Below, in pieces: positions 10,998-18,996 of a stretch of DNA of 48,407 nt. The position numbers and the translations under genes are program-made. The first letter of the stretch is position 1. The number at the start of each line of letters is the position of its first letter. The stretch covers positions 1 to 48,407 of the forward strand of contig NZCK01000018.1 in assembly GCA_002688265.1 (NCBI GenBank). The letters are read 5' to 3'. The stretch comes from an archaeon (lineage in GTDB: Archaea > Nanobdellota > Nanobdellia > Woesearchaeales > GW2011-AR9). Below the pieces are notes generated by a model. It saw nothing but the letters and a program-made list of their open reading frames with translations, was not told the origin of the DNA and did not search any database.

Positions 10998-11687
10998 ATG
11001 AATACTGAACTAGCTGAATTTTTAGGAATTATGTTTGGTGATGGTTGTTTGTCTAGAAATGCTAAAGCAAGAATGATCTATATTTGTGGTCATAAGGAAG
11101 ATGATCTTGTTTATCATCAAACAATAACTTTGCCTTTGTTGAAAAAATTATTTAATAAGGATGCAATAATTGGATTTAGAAAAAAGGAAAATGCTCTGTT
11201 CATAAAATTTTCAGATAAAGAAATATTCAATTTTCTAAAGCAATATCTTCCTGTTGGGAGAAAATACGAATCGATGAGAATACCTAAAGAAATATTACTA
11301 AAAAAAGAATACTTATTCGCCTTCTTCAGGGGCCTTATTGATACAGACGGTTGTATAGTGTTTAGCAAGCAGCATAAGAAGGAAGCATATTATCTTCGAA
11401 TTGAGTTATCTAGTAAATCAAAAGAATTTCTGTTAATATTGCTTCAGGAATTAAAGAAATATAATTTTTATGGTTCTGTAAGTCATAAAGGCAAACAAAA
11501 TTATCGATTAGAATTACCAGGAAGAAAGAATTTACAGAGATATATTCAAAACATAGATTTCCATAATCCAAAAATTCATAAAAAAATAAGAAAAAAAGCG
11601 TCCCGGATGGGATTTGAACCCATGATCCCGCGGTTAACAGCTTCACGGAAAGAGACCTTGTGGGGTCAACTTGATCGCGTGCTCTAG
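10998..11687 (+). CDS. LAGLIDADG homing endonuclease-like protein
   Basis: Two LAGLIDADG-type motifs (LAEFLGIMFGDGCL; FAFFRGLIDTDGC). The C-terminal ~30 codons are antisense to a tRNA gene. Confidence 0.82.
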   Translation: MNTELAEFLGIMFGDGCLSRNAKARMIYICGHKEDDLVYHQTITLPLLKKLFNKDAIIGFRKKENALFIKFSDKEIFNFLKQYLPVGRKYESMRIPKEILLKKEYLFAFFRGLIDTDGCIVFSKQHKKEAYYLRIELSSKSKEFLLILLQELKKYNFYGSVSHKGKQNYRLELPGRKNLQRYIQNIDFHNPKIHKKIRKKASRMGFEPMIPRLTASRKETLWGQLDRVL

Positions 11688-11705
11688 CCGCTGAGCCACC
11701 GGGAC
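11599..11705 (-). tRNA. tRNA-Asn(GTT) with ~34-nt intron (approx. 11642-11675), apparently at non-canonical position 30/31
   Basis: GTCCCGG/CCGGGAC acceptor, T-arm ATGGG-TTCAAAT-CCCAT, G73; mature anticodon arm CGCGG-CTGTTAA-CCGCG forms only if the internal 34 nt are removed. Confidence 0.85.
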
Positions 11706-11813
11706 ACAAGAACTAAATCACCACAAACTGTTTATAAAGTTTTCTGAGATCCAATGGGGTCGAAGAAAGTTCGAAAATGTATACATTTTCGTAAATTTTG
11801 CTCTAGGAAGAAA

Positions 11814-12239
11814 CTATTTTTCTCCAGTTGAACCAAAACTACCAGCTGATCTACTGGTTTTATCCAATTCTTCAACTTCTACAATCTCTGGCTGCACAAC
11901 TGCTTGAATCAACATCTGTCCAATTTTATTGCCTTTCACAACTTCAAATGGCTTAGATCCAAGATTCTGAACTACAATTTTAATTTCTCCCCTATATCCT
12001 GAGTCAATGACTCCAGCTAGCATTGTGATTCCATGTTTAACAGCAAGGCCTGATTTATCCCAGATCAATCCTACATAACCAAAGGGAATTTTCATAACAA
12101 TACCAGTTGGCACCAAAACGCGGCTCCCAGCATCAATTATACAATCCTCTACTGCAAATAAATCCATTCCTGCATCCCCTGTGTGAGCAAAATTTGGTAA
12201 TTTTGCCTCAGAATTAATTTTTTGAATTTCTAATTTCAA
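11814..12239 (-). CDS. dut: dUTP diphosphatase (dUTPase)
   Basis: dUTPase motifs HTGDAGMDLFA, PTGIVMKIP, AGVIDSGYRGEIKI, GNKIGQMLIQ, RSAGSFGSTG. Confidence 0.95.
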   Translation of the reverse strand: MKLEIQKINSEAKLPNFAHTGDAGMDLFAVEDCIIDAGSRVLVPTGIVMKIPFGYVGLIWDKSGLAVKHGITMLAGVIDSGYRGEIKIVVQNLGSKPFEVVKGNKIGQMLIQAVVQPEIVEVEELDKTSRSAGSFGSTGEK

Positions 12240-12260
12240 TTTAACACCACCTTAATCCAT

Positions 12261-12998
12261 TCACAACTTCCTAACAAACGCTAAAAAACCAGTATGCACT
12301 ATTTGGCTATGTACTGGACGCAAGATCTCTTTACCAACTTTCCAATCACGCTTCGAAATTTCAGTTAATTCAACTAATTTTAATGATTTGTATTCTCTTA
12401 AAGCATCAATGCAAGTTTTCATCTGCAAAATGTTTGGTAAATACACAACTAACCATCCTCCAAGGTTCAAAGCTTCTTCAACTTTTGCAAGCGCAAGATT
12501 AGGGTTAGGCAAATCAAGAGTGATTAAATCTAAATCAGCCTCAACTAATTCAGTAGCTACATCTCCTAGTTTTACAATTACATTATTTGCTCCAACTAAT
12601 TTTACATTTTTCTTAACAACTTCAATATGTTTTTGATTCGTATCATAACAAGTTACGGTTTTACATACGTTAGCAAGTGATAATGATAAAACTCCAGTTC
12701 CAGCTCCAGCATCTACACAAGAGGACTTACCATTCACTCCAGTTTTAGCAATAACATATCCAATATCTTTTTCTGTAACAATTTGTGGTCCTCGTGCAAA
12801 TTCTGCTTTCAGATCTGGCAAACTAGGATTGATTTTAGAAAACCTAACTTTTTTGCTACTGGTTACAACAGATACTAAAGAATCAAGCAAATCAGTAGAA
12901 CTAACAATTCCTTCTGTACAATGAAAGTCAGAGTCACAATCTTTTACAAAGTATTGCGATCCTGATTTGTGTGATACTAAGAGTATGTTATTTGTCAT
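12261..12998 (-). CDS. trmI: tRNA (adenine-N1) methyltransferase, TrmI family
   Basis: SAM-binding VDAGAGTGVLSLSLA; DLITLDLPNPNLAL typical of TrmI. Confidence 0.85.
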   Translation of the reverse strand: MTNNILLVSHKSGSQYFVKDCDSDFHCTEGIVSSTDLLDSLVSVVTSSKKVRFSKINPSLPDLKAEFARGPQIVTEKDIGYVIAKTGVNGKSSCVDAGAGTGVLSLSLANVCKTVTCYDTNQKHIEVVKKNVKLVGANNVIVKLGDVATELVEADLDLITLDLPNPNLALAKVEEALNLGGWLVVYLPNILQMKTCIDALREYKSLKLVELTEISKRDWKVGKEILRPVHSQIVHTGFLAFVRKL

Positions 12999-13076
12999 AG
13001 GGTGAGTAAGAATGCTAATACTTTATAAAAATTCACTTCAGAAAAATATAGAAAAAAAATAAAATAAAAACAAAAT

Positions 13077-14537
13077 TTATTTCTTCTTAAGACCTACCAT
13101 TAATAGAGCCATTATAGCAAGTACCACTAAGATGATTAGAGCAACAGTTAAGCCTAACTCTACATCACTACTGGTATAACTCTTTTCAACAGTTGAAACT
13201 TTTTCTGAGCTAGATTCTACACTTTCTTCAGAATCTGATGAGTCATCGCTTGCTGCAGTTTCATCTACTTCATCGTCACTGAAAGTGATAGTTTCAACTT
13301 CAGTGTCAGAGTCATCTGTACTATCTTCAGTAGTTGTTTCTTCTTCTACAGAACAAGTTACTTCTACTGAAACTTCGTCGGTGTATGCTAAGTCATCTCC
13401 GTCATAGTAACCTCGAACAGTAATGTCATATTCGCCTTCTGCTTGGTCATCTGCAACAAAGAATTGGAAAGATACTGTTTCTTCGTTCTCATCAGCATCA
13501 TGCCCATAACTTAAGTCAAAAGTGGTATCATCATCAACACCAAGTTCTTCTCCGTCAACTGCTAGGAAGAAATCATTTTGTTTGTCGGATCCGTAGTTGG
13601 TAACATCCACTGTTAATCCAAAACTATCTCCACAAGAAACCACTTCAGGGTATACTGTCATATCATCGATTCGAACATCTTCGTCTTCTCTCTCAACATT
13701 CAAATTCGCAACCCATTCAACAGAATATTCTGCTCCACTTTCATCTTGAGCTTCAACTGTGATGATTAGTTCATAATCATCTCCTTCTTCAGCATCTATT
13801 GGAACATCAAATTCTATTCCAGCATCTTCGTCGTTTTCATTAAGTTCATCTCCTGCATCAAGATCAAAGTTAACATCTTCATCAATATCATCTCCAAAGT
13901 CACTGTCATCAAGTTCAATTGTGATATCAAATTCCATGTCTCCATCATCAAAGTCACTATCAAACAAGTTATCTATATTGAAGTACAAAGTTACTTCATC
14001 ACCTGGTGTAATGTCAACGTCAGAGTCATCATCTGCGCTATCATCTAAATCCATACTATCTTCTTCACTGTCATCAATATAGAAGAAAACTTCGATCATA
14101 TCGAACATGGAACCCACATTAGCGCCAAAGCTTTCTGTACTGGTTGGCCCAGAGAGTAAAGTAATATCTAAATCAAAAATATCAGAATAGTTTCCTTCAT
14201 CGAACAAATTAGATACATCAACTGTGATGTCTACAGTTACAGTTGTGCTCGCATTTACTTCTAAATCAAAGCTAGCATCATTGCTGTCTGCAAATTCTAC
14301 AGTGTAATCTGCATCGTTACTAGTTAGTTCTAGAGTAACGGATTCATTATCTTCGCCTGTATTTTTCAATTCAATATCAAAACTAACAGACACAGTGTCA
14401 TCATTATCATCATCTAGCTCTTGGTAATCATAGCTAAAACTTGTTGCTTGATCTGCTGCGAGTTCTACATCAGCTAAACCAAAAGGTACAAGTAATCCAA
14501 TTGCTAGAACCAAAAGCACTAAAATTTTCAAATTCAT
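13077..14537 (-). CDS. Highly acidic secreted/surface protein with signal peptide and C-terminal TM plus KKK tail
   Basis: N-terminal hydrophobic signal, Asp/Glu-rich beta-type domains, C-terminal GLTVALIILVVLAIMALLMVGLKKK. Confidence 0.85.
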   Translation of the reverse strand: MNLKILVLLVLAIGLLVPFGLADVELAADQATSFSYDYQELDDDNDDTVSVSFDIELKNTGEDNESVTLELTSNDADYTVEFADSNDASFDLEVNASTTVTVDITVDVSNLFDEGNYSDIFDLDITLLSGPTSTESFGANVGSMFDMIEVFFYIDDSEEDSMDLDDSADDDSDVDITPGDEVTLYFNIDNLFDSDFDDGDMEFDITIELDDSDFGDDIDEDVNFDLDAGDELNENDEDAGIEFDVPIDAEEGDDYELIITVEAQDESGAEYSVEWVANLNVEREDEDVRIDDMTVYPEVVSCGDSFGLTVDVTNYGSDKQNDFFLAVDGEELGVDDDTTFDLSYGHDADENEETVSFQFFVADDQAEGEYDITVRGYYDGDDLAYTDEVSVEVTCSVEEETTTEDSTDDSDTEVETITFSDDEVDETAASDDSSDSEESVESSSEKVSTVEKSYTSSDVELGLTVALIILVVLAIMALLMVGLKKK

Positions 14538-14714
14538 AATTTATTCCCCCAACTTTGTTGTTTATAGAGTTAAATATGTATTAATTCTTGAGTAGTTATC
14601 TGTGGTGCTTGCAGTTATATAAAGTTTGTGTAGAAATAATGCCTCTTTTTGTAGTGCTAGCGGACCATAATCAGAAAGCTTCAAACAAAGAAAACTAAAA
14701 AACAATAAAAAAAT

Positions 14715-15272
14715 TCACCTAGTTCCCATATAAAAGAATTTTTCAATAGAAACGTCAGTATCATTATATCCTCCACTGCGAGGGTGATCTCCTCCTTGGG
14801 GGTTAGTTGAAGTGGATTCTACAGGAGCAGCTGGTGCTTCTGTGGGCGCATGGTTTGGATTTGTTGTTTGAGTAGGGGCTGCTTGTGCTACAGGCCTTGC
14901 AGCCAATTCTTGTATTTTCCGTTTCATGCCAATAATTTCCTGTTCCATTCTATTGATTTTTTCTTGAAAGCTTTTTATTGTTGAAACCATGAATGTGCTG
15001 TTTTTCTGTAAGATTTCTGATATCTTTTCTTCACTAAGGTTAGTTCTAAGAGTTGATTGAGTATCTTCTGCTTCTGTTATTTCATTGGCAGTTTCTTCTG
15101 GTTTTGCTTGCAAACTCCCTTGTTGCATTTGAGAGGGATCAATTGCGCTATGGTCTTCCACGTTAAAGATTCTGCGTGCTTGTGCTACGGCATCTTCACG
15201 TCCATCGGCGAGGCCCTGTCTTTCTAGTTCGAGTGCTAAATTGTTAATTCTTTGAATTTTTTCTACGTCCAT
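14715..15272 (-). CDS. Hypothetical coiled-coil protein
   Basis: 185 aa; helical N-terminus, coiled-coil centre (IKSFQEKINRMEQEIIGMKRKIQEL), low-complexity Ala/Pro/Thr region. Confidence 0.7.
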   Translation of the reverse strand: MDVEKIQRINNLALELERQGLADGREDAVAQARRIFNVEDHSAIDPSQMQQGSLQAKPEETANEITEAEDTQSTLRTNLSEEKISEILQKNSTFMVSTIKSFQEKINRMEQEIIGMKRKIQELAARPVAQAAPTQTTNPNHAPTEAPAAPVESTSTNPQGGDHPRSGGYNDTDVSIEKFFYMGTR

Positions 15273-15486
15273 TTTTCCACCTTTTCATTAATATTGATCA
15301 AATAAATGTAATTTTATGATAAGAGAAGCAGTACCATCCACTTCTGATGTTAATTTCTGCATTCTTTAGTTAATAATGTTTTCTGTACTAGAATAGTTGA
15401 GTATTATTATAAAGTCTTTTTACAAGACAAAGAGAAAAATAATAAGAAAAAGAAACTAAAAAATAATTAAATAAAATTATTTGTTT

Positions 15487-15633
15487 TTATCCACAAACCG
15501 GCATTTGAAATGGAATAATTCCTGCGTTTCCCATGTATGTTAGTGCCAAACCTACAACTATTCCTAAAATTAAACCATAAACGAAAAATTTGAACTCAAT
15601 CATCCCTAATTGTGCTTTTTTGTTAAAAACCAT
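15487..15633 (-). CDS. 48-aa single-pass membrane protein (absent from ORF track)
   Basis: Translation MVFNKKAQLGMIEFKFFVYGLILGIVVGLALTYMGNAGIIPFQMPVCG; GGTGA Shine-Dalgarno-like sequence just upstream. Confidence 0.7.
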   Translation of the reverse strand: MVFNKKAQLGMIEFKFFVYGLILGIVVGLALTYMGNAGIIPFQMPVCG

Positions 15634-15831
15634 TTTATCACCTACTAATTTACAAATTTATTAGTAAAATGAAGCCAATCTTCGTATATAAGGGTTGCGG
15701 TGAGCATTTTTTATTATTTCCCACACAAACACCAAAAGATTTATAAACAAACTGCGTCCAAGCTATATAAAACTAACGATTAAGGTTCTAACCAATTCAT
15801 AATAAAATACGAATACAGTGAGGAATGTACC

Positions 15832-16755
15832 ATGCGAAAGAATGCCATCAAAGAATGTCCGGATTGCGGAAGTAAAGATATTCATCGAAATAGTGACAAG
15901 GGTGAAGTAACTTGTCGTGAATGTGGTTTAGTTTTAGAAGATCGAATGATCGATTTTGGACAAGAGTGGCGTAGTTTTGATGATGACCGTGGTGGTGATC
16001 GAAGACGTACTGGTGCACCAAGTAGTCAAACTAGTTTTGATCAGGGAATGGGTACTGAAATTGGGACTACTTCTGATTATTATAAGTTGGGTGGATCTAA
16101 TAAGGACAAATTTTTCCGTTTAAGGAAATGGCAATACAGAATCTCAACTGCAATTGAGCGAAATCTAAAAGTTGCACTTGCAGAATTAAAGAGAGTATCT
16201 TCTTACTTAAAACTTCCAAAACAAGTTGAAGAAGAGGCAGCAAGAATTTATCGTTTAGCTGTTCAGAAAGGCCTTGTGCGAGGAAGATCAATGGAGAGTG
16301 TAGTTGCTGGAGCTCTTTACGCCGCGTGCAGACGTCACGAAGTTCCAAGAACACTTGATGAAATGGGTGAAGCTAGTGGTATTGAGAAGAAAGAGATCGG
16401 AAGAACTTATAGGTTTATTACAAGAGAATTAGAGATCAGTATTAGGCCAAGTAATCCTAGTGATTATATTCCAAGATTCGCATCTGCTCTAAAACTGTCA
16501 CCTGAAACACAGAGTAAATCAGTAGAAATACTTGAGCACGCAAGAGACATAGAACTAACTTCTGGCCGTGGTCCAACTGGAATTGCTGCAGCTGCTCTTT
16601 ATGTAGCATCTTTAATTCACGGAGAAAAAAGAACTCAGCGTGAAGTTGCCGATGTAGCGGGTGTTACTGAAGTTACGATAAGAAACCGGTATAAGGAGCT
16701 CATCAAGAGATTAAACCTTGCAAAAGAAGTAGAGAAGATGAAGAATAAGAAATGA
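15832..16755 (+). CDS. tfb: Transcription initiation factor IIB (TFB)
   Basis: Zn ribbon CPDCGSKDIHRNSDKGEVTCRECGLVLEDRMIDFGQEWR and two cyclin-fold repeats. Confidence 0.97.
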   Translation: MRKNAIKECPDCGSKDIHRNSDKGEVTCRECGLVLEDRMIDFGQEWRSFDDDRGGDRRRTGAPSSQTSFDQGMGTEIGTTSDYYKLGGSNKDKFFRLRKWQYRISTAIERNLKVALAELKRVSSYLKLPKQVEEEAARIYRLAVQKGLVRGRSMESVVAGALYAACRRHEVPRTLDEMGEASGIEKKEIGRTYRFITRELEISIRPSNPSDYIPRFASALKLSPETQSKSVEILEHARDIELTSGRGPTGIAAAALYVASLIHGEKRTQREVADVAGVTEVTIRNRYKELIKRLNLAKEVEKMKNKK

Positions 16756-16796
16756 TTGTTTTTTTAATCTCTATTAATTATTCTAAAAAATAAGAA

Positions 16797-17171
16797 ATGT
16801 TGAAAATGGATCTCCTAAAAGGATTATTTTCTTACCATACAAAAGTTACTCCTCCACCAACTCCAGATTGTTGGGTAACTCATGAAAGAACAATGCAAGT
16901 TAGATCTTATGTTCCAGATAACACTGCAACATCTGATAACAATGGTCAACAAAACTTACCTCAATTTCTTCATTTAGTTGCACCTGGTGTAGAAGAATTG
17001 TTAAACTACACTCATTTTCTAAGGGGCAATCAAGCAGAACAATTATTTGCAGATTTAGGTATTTCATCTCCGCAAGAATTATTAGGAGAGGAGTTTATAG
17101 TATTGTATTCTGGCTTATCAGTAGTTGGAATTGAAACATCAAACGGAACAGTATTCAAAGGTGCAAATTAA
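16797..17171 (+). CDS. Hypothetical protein
   Basis: 124 aa ORF whose stop overlaps the next start. Confidence 0.6.
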   Translation: MLKMDLLKGLFSYHTKVTPPPTPDCWVTHERTMQVRSYVPDNTATSDNNGQQNLPQFLHLVAPGVEELLNYTHFLRGNQAEQLFADLGISSPQELLGEEFIVLYSGLSVVGIETSNGTVFKGAN

Positions 17172-18247
17172 TGAACATCACACCAGAAATGAAGGCCCAG
17201 CTTAAAGAACAAGCTAAACAATGTATTCACTGTAAATTAATCAGTGGAGAACAACCTGGTGCTAAAACAATTTTCAAAGACAACAATACTGTTGCAATGC
17301 TTGATATTTATCCTTTTGTCAAAGGACATGCTTCTTTTATGACTAAAGACCATTATCCAATGCCAGCTTACATTCCTGGTGATGAGTTCACTCATTTATT
17401 CGCACTTATTCCAGGGTTAGCTAAAGCTATGCAGAAGGCTACAGTGAGTAGAGGTTTCAACGTCTTCATTGCAGTGGGCGGTGCAGCGGGGCAGATGTCT
17501 CCGCATTTTTTAGTACATTTGCTACCAAGGGATCCTGATGACAATAAGAGCCAGTTCATTTTCAAAGGAAAAGATAGTATGGATGATGGGACTATCAAGA
17601 TGCTAGCCCAGAATATGCCGATTATGATGAATAACCATTTTGGCAGACATCCTAACAATTGGCATACAGGTAAGGGCAATGTTCCGGCCTACCTCTCCAA
17701 AATTTACGAACAAGATAATGTAATTTACGAAGATGAGCAAGTTCTTTGTGTAGCGCCAAGCAAAAGCCATGGTAAAGCTCACCTTATAGTTTACAGTAAA
17801 GATGAAGAGAAAGACATTAGAAAACTTAGTCAAGAACAGAGCAGTCATCTTTTCTTTGCAGCTAGTTTCGCGAGCACTGCAGTGTTTGAAGGACTTAAGT
17901 GTCACGCAACTAATATTGTTTTAAAATCAAATCAGAGTCCTGACAATCCTAGTGAAAGATTGGCTGTGCATGTTTTTGGGAGATGGGATAAGGATGGATT
18001 AGAAAAGATGAATTGGCAAGCAAAACAAACTCAGGACAATTTGGATTCTTTACAAAAAGATATTAAGAGTAATACTTTGGTAATTAAGTATAAGGGAAAG
18101 AAGAAAGAGGCAGCAAAACCAGTAGAACCAAAAGTCCCAGTCCATTCTATAGCTCCAAAAGTTACAACAATTTCTAAGAAGAAAAAACAGGTTGCTGGTT
18201 CTGTTCATGCTGAGATTATGAAAGCAATAGAAAGAGCAAAGAAGTAA
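17171..18247 (+). CDS. Tandem HIT-domain protein
   Basis: CIHCKLISGEQPGAKTIFKDNNTVAMLDIYPFVKGH and SPHFLVHLLPRD (first HIT); second copy DEQVLCVAPSKSHGKAHLIVYSKD. Confidence 0.82.
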   Translation: MNITPEMKAQLKEQAKQCIHCKLISGEQPGAKTIFKDNNTVAMLDIYPFVKGHASFMTKDHYPMPAYIPGDEFTHLFALIPGLAKAMQKATVSRGFNVFIAVGGAAGQMSPHFLVHLLPRDPDDNKSQFIFKGKDSMDDGTIKMLAQNMPIMMNNHFGRHPNNWHTGKGNVPAYLSKIYEQDNVIYEDEQVLCVAPSKSHGKAHLIVYSKDEEKDIRKLSQEQSSHLFFAASFASTAVFEGLKCHATNIVLKSNQSPDNPSERLAVHVFGRWDKDGLEKMNWQAKQTQDNLDSLQKDIKSNTLVIKYKGKKKEAAKPVEPKVPVHSIAPKVTTISKKKKQVAGSVHAEIMKAIERAKK

Positions 18248-18280
18248 AAACAATAAAAAGAAACAAATAAATCAAAAAAT

Positions 18281-18802
18281 TTATTCTCCTTCAAATTCTA
18301 CCAAACAGAATGGATTATAGTTAGAAATTTTTTCCATTCCCTTGAGATCTGGCAGATTAATCACAAATGCGCAAGCCAAAACTTTAGCTCCTACTTTCTC
18401 AACTAGTTGACACGAAGCAAGGACAGTCCCTCCTGTTGCAATCAAATCATCTATTACTAAAACATTATCAGAGGAAGTTAGTGAATTAGTGTGAATCTCT
18501 ACAGTGTCTGTTCCATATTCTAAAGTATAATCAACACCAACTGTTTCTCCTGGCAACTTTCCTTTTTTTCGAATTAGAACGAATGGTAAACCCATGTCTT
18601 TAGCAAGTGCTGCTCCAAAAATAAAACCTCGTGATTCAATTCCCACAATTTTGGTAACACCCTTACTTTCAAATTTTTCTCTCATCTGATCGATGCAATA
18701 CGCAAAAGCCAAAGGCGTTTCAATTAAACTTGTAATGTCTCGAAACATAATCCCTTCTTTTGGAAAGTTTGGTATTGTTCTGATACTTGATTTCAAATCC
18801 AT
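18281..18802 (-). CDS. apt: Adenine phosphoribosyltransferase
   Basis: SIRTIPNFPKEGIMFRDITSL, GIESRGFIFGAALA, VLVIDDLIATGGT. Start at MDLKSS (18802) with GAGGAG upstream preferred over the longer ORF to 18919. Confidence 0.94.
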   Translation of the reverse strand: MDLKSSIRTIPNFPKEGIMFRDITSLIETPLAFAYCIDQMREKFESKGVTKIVGIESRGFIFGAALAKDMGLPFVLIRKKGKLPGETVGVDYTLEYGTDTVEIHTNSLTSSDNVLVIDDLIATGGTVLASCQLVEKVGAKVLACAFVINLPDLKGMEKISNYNPFCLVEFEGE

Positions 18803-18836
18803 ATGTATCTCCTCTATTTGTTTAATTAATAATATT

Positions 18837-18973
18837 ATTGTTGTGGTGCGCGTCTCCTCGCTGGAATATTGAGTAAAGGAATAAAATAAGCACAAGCATT
18901 TTGTGCTATTACCTAGCACAAAATCTCCGCGCAGTGCTTTGGAGTGGCCCAGCTTGACCTACACCACAACAAT
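18837..18973. other. Structured intergenic element: 12-bp perfect terminal inverted repeat with nested internal stems (candidate ncRNA, leader element or MITE-like)
   Basis: attgttgtggtg (18837-18848) / caccacaacaat (18962-18973); internal perfect hairpin attttgtgcta-ttacc-tagcacaaaat (18898-18924); nested AGCAC/GTGCT and GCTGG/CCAGC pairs. Confidence 0.7.
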
Positions 18974-18996
18974 CATTCTTTTCCCACCCTATCCTC

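Noticed and set aside
11410-11709. 99-aa minus-strand ORF
   Set aside because: Overlaps tRNA-Asn and the LAGLIDADG ORF out of frame; no protein-like features.
18803-18919. N-terminal extension of the apt ORF
   Set aside because: Extension is encoded by the palindromic element and lacks family similarity; internal ATG at 18802 has a good ribosome-binding site and matches APRT N-termini.
18837-18973. Known RNA such as 5S rRNA, SRP RNA or RNase P RNA
   Set aside because: None of the conserved sequence motifs of these RNAs were recognised on either strand.
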